A DNA stretch of 64,000 nt. Source: Rhynchopus euleeides (lineage: Eukaryota; Euglenozoa; Diplonemea; Diplonemida; Diplonemidae). A program made the translations under genes and the position numbers. Shown here one piece after another: positions 20,519 to 32,900 of the stretch. How positions within the stretch are numbered: the stretch's first letter is position 1; each line of letters starts with the position of its first letter. The stretch spans positions 1,426,001 through 1,490,000 of the forward strand of contig OY723287.1 in the NCBI GenBank assembly GCA_963210315.1, read 5' to 3'. Under the pieces are notes generated by a model. It had not been told where the DNA came from. It made no database searches and saw only the letters and a program-made list of their open reading frames with translations.

Positions 20519-21715
20519 ATGGAGGTGCACGCCATCGACACGCTGTCAGGGCGTGAGGAGCCTCTGGAGATCGGTGCGGATGCGACAGTGTCTGCTATGA
20601 AGCGGCGGTGCGGCGAGGCCTTCGGGTTCGGGGAGGACGTAGAACTGAGCGTGGACGGGCAGCGCGTGGCGTGTGACGGGGCGGAGCGCGTCAGCAACGT
20701 CGCCGCCTTCTCGGGCGGGTGCCGGGTGGCGGTGGTGCGTGGTGTGGAACAGTTTGTCGCGCAGCTGCGCAGCGGTGCCGTGGAGATGGACGACATCCCA
20801 GCGTGGGCACGTCAGCGGCGGGAGTGCGTGCTGGCGGTGCTGGCCCGTGCCCTCGATAGAAGAGAGGGGGGCCGTCAAGAGGCTTTCCTGCCTCACTTGG
20901 TGCACCCTTCGCTGCACGACGACAAGGAGGTGATGCTGCAGTTCGTGAAATACAATTCCACTGCCTTTGTGCGTGCCAGTGCCGCACTGCGTTCAGACGC
21001 AGACGTCGTCATCGCGGCGTTGAAGCAGGACGCGTCTCTGTGGACCCACGTCGAGGACAAAGGCCTGCTGCAGGAGCAGCGAAGCGTTGCGGTTGTTGCT
21101 GTGCCGCACTGCGCAAACAGCGCTGTGTGGCTCAGCGACAAGGCCTTCGTTCTCGAAGCACTGGGTTACAGCGCGGTGTGGGCAGACGTGAGCAAGGCAC
21201 TGCAGCAGGACAAAGATGTCGTCATGAAGGCACTGGGTTCCAATGCCCTGGAGGACTTTCACCAACTGAGTGCGACGTTGCAGGAGGACAAAGAGGTCGT
21301 CATGGAGGCACTTCGTAGGAGGAAAGTGCCGTTCGGTGACCTGAGTGAGGCGCTGCGAGGGGACAAAGAGGTCGTCATGGAGGCACTCCAGTGGAGCGAA
21401 GTGGAGTGCGGTGACCTGAGTAGGGCGCTGCGAGGGGACAAAAAGTTTGTCATGAAGGCACTCTGGTTCGAGAATCTGCAGGGCTTTCACCAACTGAGTG
21501 CGACGTTGCAGGAGGACAAAGAGGTAGTCATGATGGCACTGATTACCTATCGTCTGAGGTTTCACCAAGTGAGCGCGACGTTGCAGGAGAACAAAGAGTT
21601 CGTCATGGAGGCAATCCATTTCGGTCGTCTGGGGGGCTTTCACCAACTGAGCGTGACGTTGCAGGAGGACAAAGAGGTCCTCAGGGAGGCACTTCGCGGA
21701 AGTGGAGTGCAGTAA
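20519..21715 (+). CDS. Ubiquitin-like/DUF4116-repeat protein, short paralogue
   Basis: 398 residues from ATG 20519 (MEVHAIDTLSGREEPLEIG). Residues 1-70 fit a ubiquitin-like beta-grasp pattern: a beta strand, a helix (ATVSAMKRRCGEAFG), ELSVDGQRV, and a final strand CRVAVV. A helical linker (about 75-130) leads to DUF4116-type units (LHDDKEVMLQFV..., then LQEDKEVVMEAL and LRGDKEVVMEAL) to the end. It is almost identical to the 44921 paralogue for about 230 residues but stops at TAA 21713-21715 while repeat-coding DNA continues downstream in other frames. I read it as a 3'-truncated or decaying copy; an intact short isoform is possible. An in-frame start at 20324 is less likely because that segment is the conserved non-coding flank. 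Confidence 0.75.
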   Translation: MEVHAIDTLSGREEPLEIGADATVSAMKRRCGEAFGFGEDVELSVDGQRVACDGAERVSNVAAFSGGCRVAVVRGVEQFVAQLRSGAVEMDDIPAWARQRRECVLAVLARALDRREGGRQEAFLPHLVHPSLHDDKEVMLQFVKYNSTAFVRASAALRSDADVVIAALKQDASLWTHVEDKGLLQEQRSVAVVAVPHCANSAVWLSDKAFVLEALGYSAVWADVSKALQQDKDVVMKALGSNALEDFHQLSATLQEDKEVVMEALRRRKVPFGDLSEALRGDKEVVMEALQWSEVECGDLSRALRGDKKFVMKALWFENLQGFHQLSATLQEDKEVVMMALITYRLRFHQVSATLQENKEFVMEAIHFGRLGGFHQLSVTLQEDKEVLREALRGSGVQ

Positions 21716-21966
21716 CAAGGCGATGCTTGTTTACCGTCTGCGCGGCTTTTCATATTTTCACCATCTGAGCGCAACGTTGCAGGAGGACAAAGAGGTCGTC
21801 ATGGAGGCACTTCGTGAGAGGAAAGTGAAACTCGGTGATGTGAGCGAATCACTGCGAGAGTACGTAGAGTTCGTGAGGATGGCATTTCGTGTGATCAAGT
21901 GGGGTTCGGTTGAGTGAGGCGCTGCGTGGGGACAAAGGTGTCGTCATGCAGGCATTTCATCATACA
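21716..21966 (+). pseudogene. Decayed DUF4116 units downstream of the short paralogue
   Basis: After the TAA, units continue in a second frame (LSATLQEDKEVVMEALRERK, then VSESLREYVEFVRMAF) to 21915. A third frame follows (LSEALRGDKGVVMQAF) from about 21909. The stop and two frame changes show loss of the 3' half of the ancestral gene relative to the 645-residue paralogue. The first part duplicates window bases 281-475. Confidence 0.7.
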
Positions 21967-22257
21967 CAGTGCCGTGTCTGCAAGAACATTTGTCGGCCTC
22001 GTCCCCGAATCCACTTCATAGTCGAACACCACATGCAGACAACGTGCACGAGACAGCATGCTCGAAAGGTTCATCGGCCTGGCGCCTGTGGTTTCGGCAA
22101 TAGCTCCGACGGTCCCCAACACGTTCAGGTCTCGCTTCTTTGGGTTACTTCCGCTCCGTGCGAGGCGTGGTGGTATCAATTTGTACGAGAGGGTGCTGCC
22201 CTTCTCCTTCAGAACCCCTTCCCACTCGAGGCAAAAAAGTGCGAGAATTTTGGTAGT

Positions 22258-22330
22258 GTGTAGAAGCGTCAACGCATCAACAAACAAAATACAGGCTAAG
22301 AGCAGTTGCTGCTGAATGGTGAAGTGACTT
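22258..22330 (+). repeat. GTGTAGAAGCGTCAACGC motif with conserved downstream segment, copy 2
   Basis: GTGTAGAAGCGTCAACGC followed by ATCAACAAACAAAATACAGG and a TGGTGAAGTGAC box. It matches 16619-16636 plus 19519-19575 almost exactly, but the upstream sequences are unrelated. Read in frame it could encode CRSVNASTNKIQAKSSCC and a stop. Related versions flank the retroelement at 47623 and 52088. The rest of 21967-22487 holds no gene I recognise. Confidence 0.65.
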
Positions 22331-22487
22331 TTTTACGCGCGCTGGAGGCACTGATTCGTCTTTCTTGAGATACCAGGGCAACATCCCCGGGCAACCTACA
22401 AGAGGTCAAACCCCCCCGCCCACTCGCACAGCCTTTGGCTGAGGTTGTGTTCATATTGCGTGCTGCCCCCCCCCCCCCCCCTCAAAA

Positions 22488-22650
22488 CAACCACCAAGCC
22501 ACTGACAGACAACTGCTACACACCCTCCCGTTGTACATTGATCTGCCTTGTACAACATATCTGGTGTAGTGACTACAAAAAGGACTAACATTGCGAGAAG
22601 GTGCTGGGAGATTTACTTTTCCATTCCCTCTCGACGATCAAACCCCCCCC
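22488..22650 (+). repeat. Dispersed repeat X, copy 1
   Basis: About 160 bp with landmarks CACTGACAGACAACTGCTAC, CATTGATCTGCCTTGTACAA, GTGACTACAAAAAGGACTAA and CTCTCGACGATCAAACCCCC. Highly similar copies are at 29603-29733 and 52427-52580, all on the + strand and each running into a poly-C tract. The class is unknown; no RNA polymerase III boxes are convincing. Confidence 0.75.
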
Positions 22651-22829
22651 CCCCCCCTCAAAACAAGGTGTGTTTCCCCCCCCTGTTCTCCTGTGTTCGG
22701 GTCTGAGTAGCACCAGGCGCAGCCCGACCCCAAACCCGGCCAGCCAGAGCACACACAGAAGGGCCGAGCCAGACACCCCACCCCCATTCTTGTGATCCCT
22801 TCGACTTCACGGTGGGATCTTGTAAATTT

Positions 22830-23403
22830 TACATGTATAACTACAAGTATAATACATGTATTATACATGTATAATACTTGCATGTCAACTATTATACATG
22901 TATAATACATGTATATGCCTGAAATATACATGTAAAATACATGTATATCAAGTAAAAATACAAGTATAATACTTGCATGTCAACTATTATACATGTATTT
23001 TTACTTGATATACATGTATTTTACATGTATATTTCAGGCATTTACATGTATTTTACATGTATAATACTTGTCATGCAAGTATTATACATGTAAAATACTT
23101 GCATGACAAGTAAAATACATGTATAATACTTGCATGACAAGTAAAATACTTGCATGCAAGTAAAATACATGTATTTTACTTGCATGCAAGTATTTTACTT
23201 GTCATGCAAGTATTTTACATGTATAATACTTGCATGACAAGTATTATACATGTAAAATACATGTAAATGCCTGAAATATACATGTAAAATACATGTATAT
23301 CAAGTAAAAATACATGTATAATAGTTGACATGCAAGTATTATACTTGTATTTTTACTTGATATACATGTATTTTACATGTATATTTCAGGCATATACATG
23401 TAT
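22830..23403. repeat. ACATGTAT/CAAGTATT palindromic block
   Basis: Roughly 570 bp built almost wholly of ATACATGTAT, ACTTGCATG and GACAAGTA permutations. Large inverted duplications (TTCAGGCAT near 23032-23041 against ATGCCTGAA near 23268) allow long hairpins. No coding frame. Confidence 0.8.
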
Positions 23404-23789
23404 TATGGGGGGTGTCGATTTTTTCCGTTTTTTTCCGTTTTTTCCTTTTTTTTCGTTTTTTCCGCCTGTGGGCGCTGGCTGCGACTTGGTCAAAAATCGA
23501 CGAAAAAAATCCGGAAAAAAAACAGAAAACGAAAAAACGGAAAATCCCAAAATCGACACCCTGATTTTCCGTTTTTTTCCGTTTTTTTCCCAGCACCAGA
23601 AACAGGCAGGGTTGTCGTAAGACCGGCGTGCCAAGAGGGAGGTGCTCGCATTTTTTTTTGGGGGGTCCAGAATGGGTCGTTTTTGGACATTTGAGCCCAC
23701 TGCGAGCAGTGCCGGGTCCCGGAAACGCTGTTTCAAACGCTCAAAAGGGGAGGCGGTGGGCACCAGAACCCAGTAAATTTACCACAAAT

Positions 23790-26700
23790 GGTCCCACCCA
23801 CAAACGGGTTACCCCCTGCCTCTAGGGGTTCCCCCCACCCACAAACGGGTTACCCCCTACCTCTAGGGGTTCCCCCCACCCACAAATGGGATACCCCCTA
23901 CCTCTAGGGGTTCCCCCCAGCCACAAATGGGTTACCCCCTGCCTCTAGGGGTTCCCCCCACCCACAAACGGGTTACCCCCTACCTCTAGGGGTTCCCCCC
24001 ACCCACAAACGGGTTACCCCCTACCTCTAGGGGTTCCCCCCACCCACAAATGGGATACCCCCTACCTCTAGGGGTTCCCCCCAGCCACAAATGGGTTACC
24101 CCCTACCTCTAGGGGTTCCCCCCAGCCACAAATGGGTTACCCCCTACCTCTAGGGGTTCCCCCCAGCCACAAACGGGTTACCCCCTACCTCTAGGGGTTC
24201 CCCCCACCCACAAATGGGTTACCCCCTACCTCTAGGGGTTCCCCCCACCCAGAAACGGGTTACCCCCTACCTCTAGGGGTTCCCCCCAGCCACAAATGGG
24301 TTACCCCCTACCTCTAGGGGTTCCCCCCAGCCACAAATGGGTTACCCCCTACCTCTAGGGGTTCCCCCCAGCCACAAACGGGTTACCCCCTACCTCTAGG
24401 GGTTCCCCCCACCCACAAATGGGTTACCCCCTACCTCTAGGGGTTCCCCCCACCCAGAAACGGGTTACCCCCTACCTCTAGGGGTTCCCCCCACCCACAA
24501 ATGGGTTACCCCCTGCCTCTAGGGGTTCCCCCCACCCACAAACGGGTTACCCCCTACCACTAGGGGTTCCCCCCACCCACAAATGGGTTACCCCCTACCT
24601 CTAGGGGTTCCCCCCAGCCACAAATGGGTTACCCCCTGCCTCTAGGGGTTCCCCCCACCCACAAACGGGTTACCCCCTACCTCTAGGGGTTCCCCCCAGC
24701 CACAAATGGGTTACCCCCTACCTCTAGGGGTTCCCCCCACCCACAAATGGGTTACCCCCTGCCTCTAGGGGTTCCCCCCACCCACAAACGGGTTACCCCC
24801 TACCTCTAGGGGTTCCCCCCACCCACAAATGGGTTACCCCCTACCTCTAGGGGTTCCCCCCACCCACAAATGGGTTACCCCCTGCCTCTAGGGGTTCCCC
24901 CCACCCACAAACGGGTTACCCCCTACCACTAGGGGTTCCCCCCACCCACAAATGGGTTACCCCCTACCTCTAGGGGTTCCCCCCAGCCACAAATGGGTTA
25001 CCCCCTGCCTCTAGGGGTTCCCCCCACCCACAAACGGGTTACCCCCTACCTCGAGGGGTTCCCCCCAGCCACAAATGGGTTACCCCCTACCTCTAGGGGT
25101 TCCCCCCAGCCACAAATGGGTTACCCCCTACCTCTAGGGGTTCCCCCCACCCACAAATGGGTTACCCCCTACCTCTAGGGGTTCCCCCCACCCACAAATG
25201 GGTTACCCCCTGCCTCTAGGGGTTCCCCCCACCCACAAACGGGTTACCCCCTACCACTAGGGGTTCCCCCCACCCACAAATGGGTTACCCCCTACCTCTA
25301 GGGGTTCCCCCCAGCCACAAATGGGTTACCCCCTGCCTCTAGGGGTTCCCCCCACCCACAAACGGGTTACCCCCTACCTCTAGGGGTTCCCCCCACCCAC
25401 AAATGGGTTACCCCCTACCTCTAGGGGTTCCCCCCACCCACAAATGGGTTACCCCCTGCCTCTAGGGGTTCCCCCCACCCACAAACGGGTTACCCCCTAC
25501 CACTAGGGGTTCCCCCCACCCACAAATGGGTTACCCCCTACCTCTAGGGGTTCCCCCCACCCACAAATGGGTTACCCCCTACCTCTAGGGGTTCCCCCCA
25601 GCCACAAATGGGTTACCCCCTGCCTCTAGGGGTTCCCCCCACCCACAAACGGGTTACCCCCTACCTCTAGGGGTTCCCCCCAGCCACAAATGGGTTACCC
25701 CCTACCTCTAGGGGTTCCCCCCACCCACAAATGGGTTACCCCCTGCCTCTAGGGGTTCCCCCCACCCACAAACGGGTTACCCCCTACCTCTAGGGGTTCC
25801 CCCCACCCACAAATGGGTTACCCCCTACCTCTAGGGGTTCCCCCCAGCCACAAATGGGTTACCCCCTACCTCTAGGGGTTCCCCCCACCCACAAACGGGT
25901 TACCCCCTGCCTCTAGGGGTTCCCCCCAGCCACAAATGGGTTACCCCCTACCTCTAGGGGTTCCCCCCACCCACAAATGGGTTACCCCCTGCCTCTAGGG
26001 GTTCCCCCCACCCACAAACGGGTTACCCCCTACCTCTAGGGGTTCCCCCCACCCACAAATGGGTTACCCCCTACCTCTAGGGGTTCCCCCCAGCCACAAA
26101 TGGGTTACCCCCTACCTCTAGGGGTTCCCCCCACCCACAAACGGGTTACCCCCTGCCTCTAGAGGTTCCCCCCAGCCACTAATGGGTTGCCACCTACCTC
26201 TAGAGGTTCCCCCCAGCCACCAATAGGTTGCCCCCTACCTCTAGAGGTTCCCCCCAGCCACCAATGGGTTGCCACATACCTCTAGAGGTTCCCCCCAGCC
26301 ACCAATGGGTTGCCACCTACCTCTAGAGGTTCCCCCCAGCCACCAATAGGTTGCCCCCTACCTCTAGAGGTTCCCCCCAGCCACTAATGGGTTGCCCCCT
26401 ACCTCTAGGGGTTCCCCCCAGCCACTAATGGGTTGCCACCTACCTCTAGAGGTTCCCCCCAGCCACCAATGGGTTGCCACCTACCTCTAGAGGTTCCCCC
26501 CAGTCACTAATGGGTTGCCACCTACCTCTAGAGGTTCCCCCCAGCCACCAATAGGTTGCCCCCTACCTCTAGAGGTTCCCCCCAGCCACTAATGGGTTGC
26601 CCCCTACCTCTAGAGGTTCCCCCCAGCCACTAATGGGTTGCCACCTACCTCTAGAGGTTCCCCCCAGCCACCAATGGGTTGCCACCTACCTCTAGAGGTT

Positions 26701-28720
26701 CCCCCCAGTCACTAATGGGTTGCCACCTACCTCTAGAGGTTCCCCCCAGCCACCAATAGGTTGCCCCCTACCTCTAGAGGTTCCCCCCAGCCACCAATGG
26801 GTTGCCACCTACCTCTAGAGGTTCCCCCCAGCCACCAATAGGTTGCCCCCTACCTCTAGAGGTTCCCCCCAGCCACTAATGGGTTGCCCCCTACCTCTAG
26901 GGGTTCCCCCCAGCCACTAATGGGTTGCCACCTACCTCTAGAGGTTCCCCCCAGCCACCAATGGGTTGCCACCTACCTCTAGAGGTTCCCCCCAGTCACT
27001 AATGGGTTGCCACCTACCTCTAGAGGTTCCCCCCAGCCACCAATAGGTTGCCCCCTACCTCTAGAGGTTCCCCCCAGCCACCAATGGGTTGCCACCTACC
27101 TCTAGAGGTTCCCCCCAGCCACCAATAGGTTGCCCCCTACCTCTAGAGGTTCCCCCCAGCCACTAATGGGTTGCCCCCTACCTCTAGGGGTTCCCCCCAG
27201 CCACTAATGGGTTGCCACCTACCTCTAGAGGTTCCCCCCAGTCACTAATGGGTTGCCACCTACCTCTAGAGGTTCCCCCCAGCCACCAATAGGTTGCCCC
27301 CTACCTCTAGAGGTTCCCCCCAGCCACCAATGGGTTGCCACCTACCTCTAGAGGTTCCCCCCAGCCACCAATAGGTTGCCCCCTACCTCTAGAGGTTCCC
27401 CCCAGCCACTAATGGGTTGCCCCCTACCTCTAGGGGTTCCCCCCAGCCACTAATGGGTTGCCACCTACCTCTAGAGGTTCCCCCCAGTCACTAATGGGTT
27501 GCCACCTACCTCTAGAGGTTCCCCCCAGCCACCAATAGGTTGCCCCCTACCTCTAGAGGTTCCCCCCAGCCACCAATGGGTTGCCACCTACCTCTAGAGG
27601 TTCCCCCCAGCCACCAATAGGTTGCCCCCTACCTCTAGAGGTTCCCCCCAGCCACTAATGGGTTGCCCCCTACCTCTAGGGGTTCCCCCCAGCCACTAAT
27701 GGGTTGCCACCTACCTCTAGAGGTTCCCCCCAGCCACCAATGGGTTGCCACCTACCTCTAGAGGTTCCCCCCAGCCACCAATGGGTTGCCCCCTACCTCT
27801 AGAGGTTCCCCCCAGCCACTAATGGGTTGCCCCCTACCTCTAGGGGTTCCCCCCAGCCACTAATGGGTTGCCACCTACCTCTAGAGGTTCCCCCCAGTCA
27901 CTAATGGGTTGCCACCTACCTCTAGAGGTTCCCCCCAGCCACCAATAGGTTGCCCCCTACCTCTAGAGGTTCCCCCCAGCCACCAATGGGTTGCCACCTA
28001 CCTCTAGAGGTTCCCCCCAGCCACCAATAGGTTGCCCCCTACCTCTAGAGGTTCCCCCCAGCCACTAATGGGTTGCCCCCTACCTCTAGGGGTTCCCCCC
28101 AGCCACTAATGGGTTGCCACCTACCTCTAGAGGTTCCCCCCAGCCACCAATGGGTTGCCACCTACCTCTAGAGGTTCCCCCCAGTCACTAATGGGTTGCC
28201 ACCTACCTCTAGAGGTTCCCCCCAGCCACCAATAGGTTGCCCCCTACCTCTAGAGGTTCCCCCCAGCCACCAATGGGTTGCCACCTACCTCTAGAGGTTC
28301 CCCCCAGTCACTAACGGGTTGCCACCTACCTCTAGAGGTTCCCCCCAGCCACCAATGGGTTGCCACCTACCTCTAGAGGTTCCCCCCAGTCACTAACGGG
28401 TTGCCACCTACCTCTAGAGGTTCCCCCCAGCCACCAATGGGTTGCCACCTACCTCTAGAGGTTCCCCCCAGTCACTAATGGGTTGCCACCTACCTCTAGA
28501 GGTTCCCCCCAGCCACTAATGGGTTGCCACCTACCTCTAGAGGTTCCCCCCAGCCACCAATGGGTTGCCACCTACCTCTAGAGGTTCCCCCCAGTCACTA
28601 ACGGGTTGCCACCTACCTCTAGAGGTTCCCCCCAGCCACCAATAGGTTGCCCCCTACCTCTAGAGGTTCCCCCCAGCCACTAATGGGTTGCCCCCTACCT
28701 CTAGAGGTTCCCCCCAGCCA
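23790..28720. repeat. 41-bp minisatellite, about 120 units in two blocks
   Basis: The unit is 41 bp (for example CTCTAGGGG recurs at 24066 and 24107). Block 1, to about 26155, has CTCTAGGGGTTCCCCCC and ATGGGTTACCCC. Block 2, to about 28720, has CTCTAGAGG and ATGGGTTGCC. Each unit has self-complementary pieces (GGGTTACCCC, CCTCTAGAGG). In block 2 the variant GTCACTAATGGG recurs at spacings that are multiples of 41, implying higher-order repeats. The unit is not a multiple of three, so it is not coding. Confidence 0.95.
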
Positions 28721-28721
28721 C

Positions 28722-29183
28722 CCCCGCCCCCCCCCCCCCATGACTTCATCCCGTCCCCACCCAAAGCTCAAGCTTCCTGGACACGCTCGTTTGAGCAATC
28801 TGGAATCTGTAGAAGGCTCGCCGTGTAGGCGGCCTTGGCTATTTTGCCGGCTTGCTGGTCTGCGGCCCAGGATGCGCCTGCAGCGCCGTGTTGTCCCACG
28901 TTCTTGAGGCACGAAGCTTGAGGATTCTCTGGCAGATATGTTCACGATGTCATTCACGTCTCAACGGGTTCTTCGGGTGTCCCATTCAAAAAAACACCCG
29001 AAAAATATGACGACTTTGCTAAACTGGACCCAACTCCCCATACTCTTTTTTTTGCCATTTTTCAGCATTTTCCCCCGATTTTTCGGTTTTTTTTTTGAAA
29101 AAATTTATTTTTTGTCCAGAATCGACACCCCCCTATACATGTATAATAGTTGACATGCAAGTATTATACATGTATAATACATG
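28722..29183. other. Non-repeat spacer inside the fold-back element, no gene recognised
   Basis: A unique-looking stretch followed by T-rich DNA and the inner inverted arm AATCGACACCCCCC. I see nothing coding. Confidence 0.5.
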
Positions 29184-29185
29184 TA

Positions 29186-29530
29186 CCGTATACGTAAATA
29201 TTTTGGAACGTAAATATTATGGAACGTAAATATTATGGAACGTAAATATTTTGGAACGCTGGTGGGTTGGCGTTCCAGATTTTTTTCGTTCCATAATATT
29301 TACAGGGCTTTCTGCGACTCGGGGACTTGGACCAGGTGATCGGACGGCATACAGAGTCCCTGACGGGACCTACTCGTGCACTTTTCGTGCGATTCCTGAG
29401 GCAAGCCATCCTCACCACTGAGTCCCCAACTGGCCCTGTAAATATTTTGGAACGTAAATATTATGGAACGGACCGGGCAAAAATGGGCCCGTTCCATAAT
29501 ATTTACGTTCCATAATATTTACGTATACGG
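29186..29530. mobile_element. Nested MITE-like element, TA target duplication
   Basis: Termini CCGTATACGTAAATATT (29186) and AATATTTACGTATACGG (ends 29530) are inverted and flanked by TA. Sub-terminal arms are tandem TGGAACGTAAATATTATGGA units. Removing it rebuilds the right arm of the surrounding fold-back element, so it is a later insertion. Confidence 0.75.
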
Positions 29531-29602
29531 TATATACTTGTAGTTATACATGTAAAATTTACAAGATCCCACCGTGTTCTATTTCACTACCCCCCCCCCC
29601 CC

Positions 29603-29733
29603 TAGGCCCCATCGTGCATTGATCTGCCTTGTCCAACATATCTGGTGTAGTGACTACAAAAAGGACTGACATTGCAAGAAGGTGCTGGGAGACTTACTTT
29701 TCCATTCACTCTCGACGATCAAACCCCCACCCC
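29603..29733 (+). repeat. Dispersed repeat X, copy 2
   Basis: Matches copy 1 from CATTGATCTGCC to GATCAAACCCCC and is followed by a poly-C/CTAGGCCCC tract about 180 bp before the ankyrin gene start. Confidence 0.75.
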
Positions 29734-29915
29734 CCCCCCTAGGCCCCTGTATGGTCCTTCAAATCTCTGTTTAGGGCTGTCACAAACACGATATTTCATC
29801 ACACAGGTGGCCCGAGGGGCAGCACAGAACGCAGTTCTGTTGCATCTGCCAACACCCCCACACCCCACACCCTCCATGGGCCGGGCTGCAAGACGCTGCA
29901 AGACGCTGCCCCGAG

Positions 29916-32900
29916 ATGGCCTCTCATGAAGCATCACACCGGCTCCCGAAGGCCTCAGGCATGCAGGCTGACCTGCCTGTTTCCTACTGGACATCCCGTC
30001 GCGGCTCCAGCTTCGAGGCGGATGCGGTCGGCCTCACCCGAAGCGACATGGCAGCGCCTCCTCCCCGCGGAGGTGCTGCCGCCGCCGCTGCCGCCGCCGT
30101 GGCAGCGCTCCACCGCCGCACCCCATCCGCCGCCACCACCCCCGCCCCGGCGCAGACAAAGTCATCTCTGCAGCGCGCCCGCCTCGCGGCGCACCGGAGG
30201 CGGGAAGGCAATAAGCGGGCCCGCCACCCCCACCACCACCACCACCACCACCACCCCCGCCACCGGGAGGGCGTGCACACCCTGAGGGGTGACGCTGTCC
30301 CCAGCAGGACATGCTGTTCGGATGGCCTGGCGGCGCTCTTCGCGGAGCGCAGGGCGGGGGAAGGGGATGGGCACGGTGACGAGGGGGTGCTCACGCCGCC
30401 ATCGCCGCCTCCGCCTCGCGACCCCACCCCCGCCGCCGTGCTGTTCGCCGGGGCGGGGTGGGGTGGTGCCGCCACCGCCACCGCCACCGGCGGCGTGACG
30501 GAGCTGATTATCGAGTTTCTCGGCTCCGACACTCTCCTCGACCCCGCCTTCGGCGTGATGTGCGGCATGCACCTCCACCGCTGCGTCCGACACACCCTGC
30601 ATCGCCGCCGCCTCCCCCGCGGTGCCACGGCTGCCCCCCGCGGCTACCCGCCACCCCTGGTGCCGCCCCACCCCTCCCCCGGCGTCCTCTGCACCCGAGT
30701 CGCCGAATTCAGCTACTCCGATGGGGCCGGGGAGGCCGTCCTCTGGGTTCGCGACGCATGCCCTGCCGGCGGACCCGACCCCTCTGCCCGCCTGCCGCAC
30801 CTCGAGGGGCTGCCAACCGTAACACTGGTGAGGGTTGTGACGCCTCCGCATCCTCCTCAAGCCGCCCCTTCGGGGCGTGGGTCCTCCGGAGGCAGAGGGG
30901 GGTGTGTCGCGTCCGTCTTCCCACTCTTCCAGGCTGAGGCAGGCGAAATATTTTCCGCATGGGGTGGCGGGGGAGGCGGGGGCAACGCCACCGAGGCGCC
31001 GCCAGCGCCTGGGATCTCTGTTGTGATCTCCCCCTTCCCAAAGCATGCCGACCCGGGTGTTGTGCTGCCCCTCGCATTCTCCGCGTCCCGCCCCGGGGAT
31101 ATCTACAGGGTGCGTGGGGTGCGGAGGGTCGACGGGGAGTGGCGGGTAGCGCCTGCGGCGGGACAAACCTATCCGGGTGGGGGTCCCTCGCCCTGCCTGC
31201 CTTTTCTGCCTTACCCGCTGGTGTTGACGCATGGCACCCTGCTGCTCCATGGCGGAGATACTTTTGAGGCGTTTCGGGGATCCCGCGCGTCTCCCAAACG
31301 GCTTGTCGGGCGGTATACTCCCGCCCCACCTCTCCGTGGCTCGGGGTGGCCTGTGGCATCCTTCCCACTCCGCACCCCACCAGCAGCCGTGTCAGTGGTG
31401 GGGCAGGGGCAGGGGCAGGGGCAGGGGGGAAACGACATAAAATCCCATCCCCAACACCCCCCTCTCCAGGAGGAGCACCTCCCCCTCGGTGTTGAAGGCT
31501 CCGTGTCCTCCTCCTCGGCTGACATCTTCCGCTTCGACAGGTGGGCGGCCGTCTCCCCGCCGCTCCCTCCTCAGCCCCTGGGAGGTGGAGCTGGAGGGGG
31601 TGGAGGAGGCGGAGGAGGAGAGGGGGAAACGCACCAGTCGCTCCTCCTCCCCCCGCTCCCCCTGTATCTCGAAGGCGTCGCGCTGCCCATCGGGGTGCTC
31701 TGCAATGTCGGGATCTCCTGGACCCTGGCAGAGCTGAGGTGTCACATCGCGGAGGTGGTCCGGGTTGGAGCTGGGGAGGGGGTGGCACCTCCACCTCAAC
31801 CTCCACCTCCGTCCCACCACCACCACCGCCACTGCTGTGCCGGCGGGGGTGGTTTGGCGGAGCCCGTCGAACCTCAGGGTGGTGGGGGGTGTGAGATAGA
31901 CAGCGTGGGGAAGGATGCCGCCCCCGCCACCCCAATCCGAGACACCGGGGTGGATTTTGGGAGTCTCGCGGAGGTTGCTGCCGCAGCGGAGAGAGGGCAG
32001 CAGTGCCCCCCCTGCCCAACCCTAGCTGCCGCTGGGGACGCTCCGAGGTGTCCGGACCCCCTCGGCTCTGGCGGCGCATCCCAGCGGAGCTGCCGTGCCG
32101 GGTGTGTCGGTGGGTCGCATATCACAGCCCTCCCAGGGGAGTTCTGCTTCAAAATCATGCCGGGGAGCGGCAGCAGCAGCAGCCCCATCAACCCCTCGCT
32201 TGCCGTCGAGACCCCCCTGGCCTTCTCCCCCTCCGCCGCATCCGCCGCAGAAAGCTCCAGAGGGGGCGCGCCCCCGCGTGCCCCAAAGAAGTGCCTGGTG
32301 TACTCCGAGTCGCTCCTCGAGGTGTCGCACTGCCTCCCTCCGAACCCATTTGGTGTGTCGTTCCACCGGGCGGAGTCGCCGTTTGACCCCAGGGTGAACG
32401 GGGCGTGGGCCCCGGGGACCGGGCTGTGGGGGGGCAGAACCCTTGCGGTTGTCATCGCCGAGCCGGGGGAGGGGCGGGGGAAGCCCCGTGCCGGCACCGC
32501 CTCCTTCTCTCTCGGCTCGCCTCCGGTGGGTGAATCCACGCCTGAGTCGGCCTTCGCCTCCCTCACCCTGCAGGAGAAGGTCTCCGCAGTGGAGGATCTG
32601 ATCGCAGCAGGGGATGCGCCGGGTGTTGAGTGGTGTCTCTCGCAGCCACTCCGGGAGGTGTATGCGGAGGAGATGCGGCGCACCGCTGCTGAGCACCTCG
32701 AGAGGGAGGAGGAGGAGGCGGAGGATCGGCGCGCCTTCGACCCGATCCTGCCGGAGGCAGGGTCGGATCTATTCGGGCTGACGCGGAGCAGCGGCAGCTG
32801 TGGGAGCAGCAGCATCAGCGCATTCAACAGCAGTGCCGGGGGGAATGCGTTCTTCAACCCCAGGTGCCGGAGGCGGCAGCAGCAGATGCGTGGCATCCGG

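Larger units (their letters stand above)
22811..29574. mobile_element. Composite fold-back element with about 44-bp terminal inverted repeats
   Basis: The ends are perfect inverted copies over about 43 bp: left begins CACGGTGGGATCTTGTAAAT, right ends ATTTACAAGATCCCACCGTG. Inside lie an ACATGTAT-type palindrome block (22830-23403), a 41-bp minisatellite (about 23790-28720) and a second inverted-repeat element (29186-29530) in the right arm. A GGGGGGTGTCGATT segment at 23406 pairs with AATCGACACCCCCC at 29123-29136, giving a second set of inner arms. There is no transposase frame. A target duplication at the outer ends is not clear. Confidence 0.75.

Noticed and set aside
24993-25178. Open frame MGYPLPLGVPPTHKRVTPY in the satellite
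   Set aside because: It is a reading of the 41-bp minisatellite; the unit is not a multiple of three and the frame rotates into stops.
23790-28720. CRISPR-like regular array
   Set aside because: Units are contiguous 41-bp tandem repeats with no unique spacers, in a eukaryotic repeat context.
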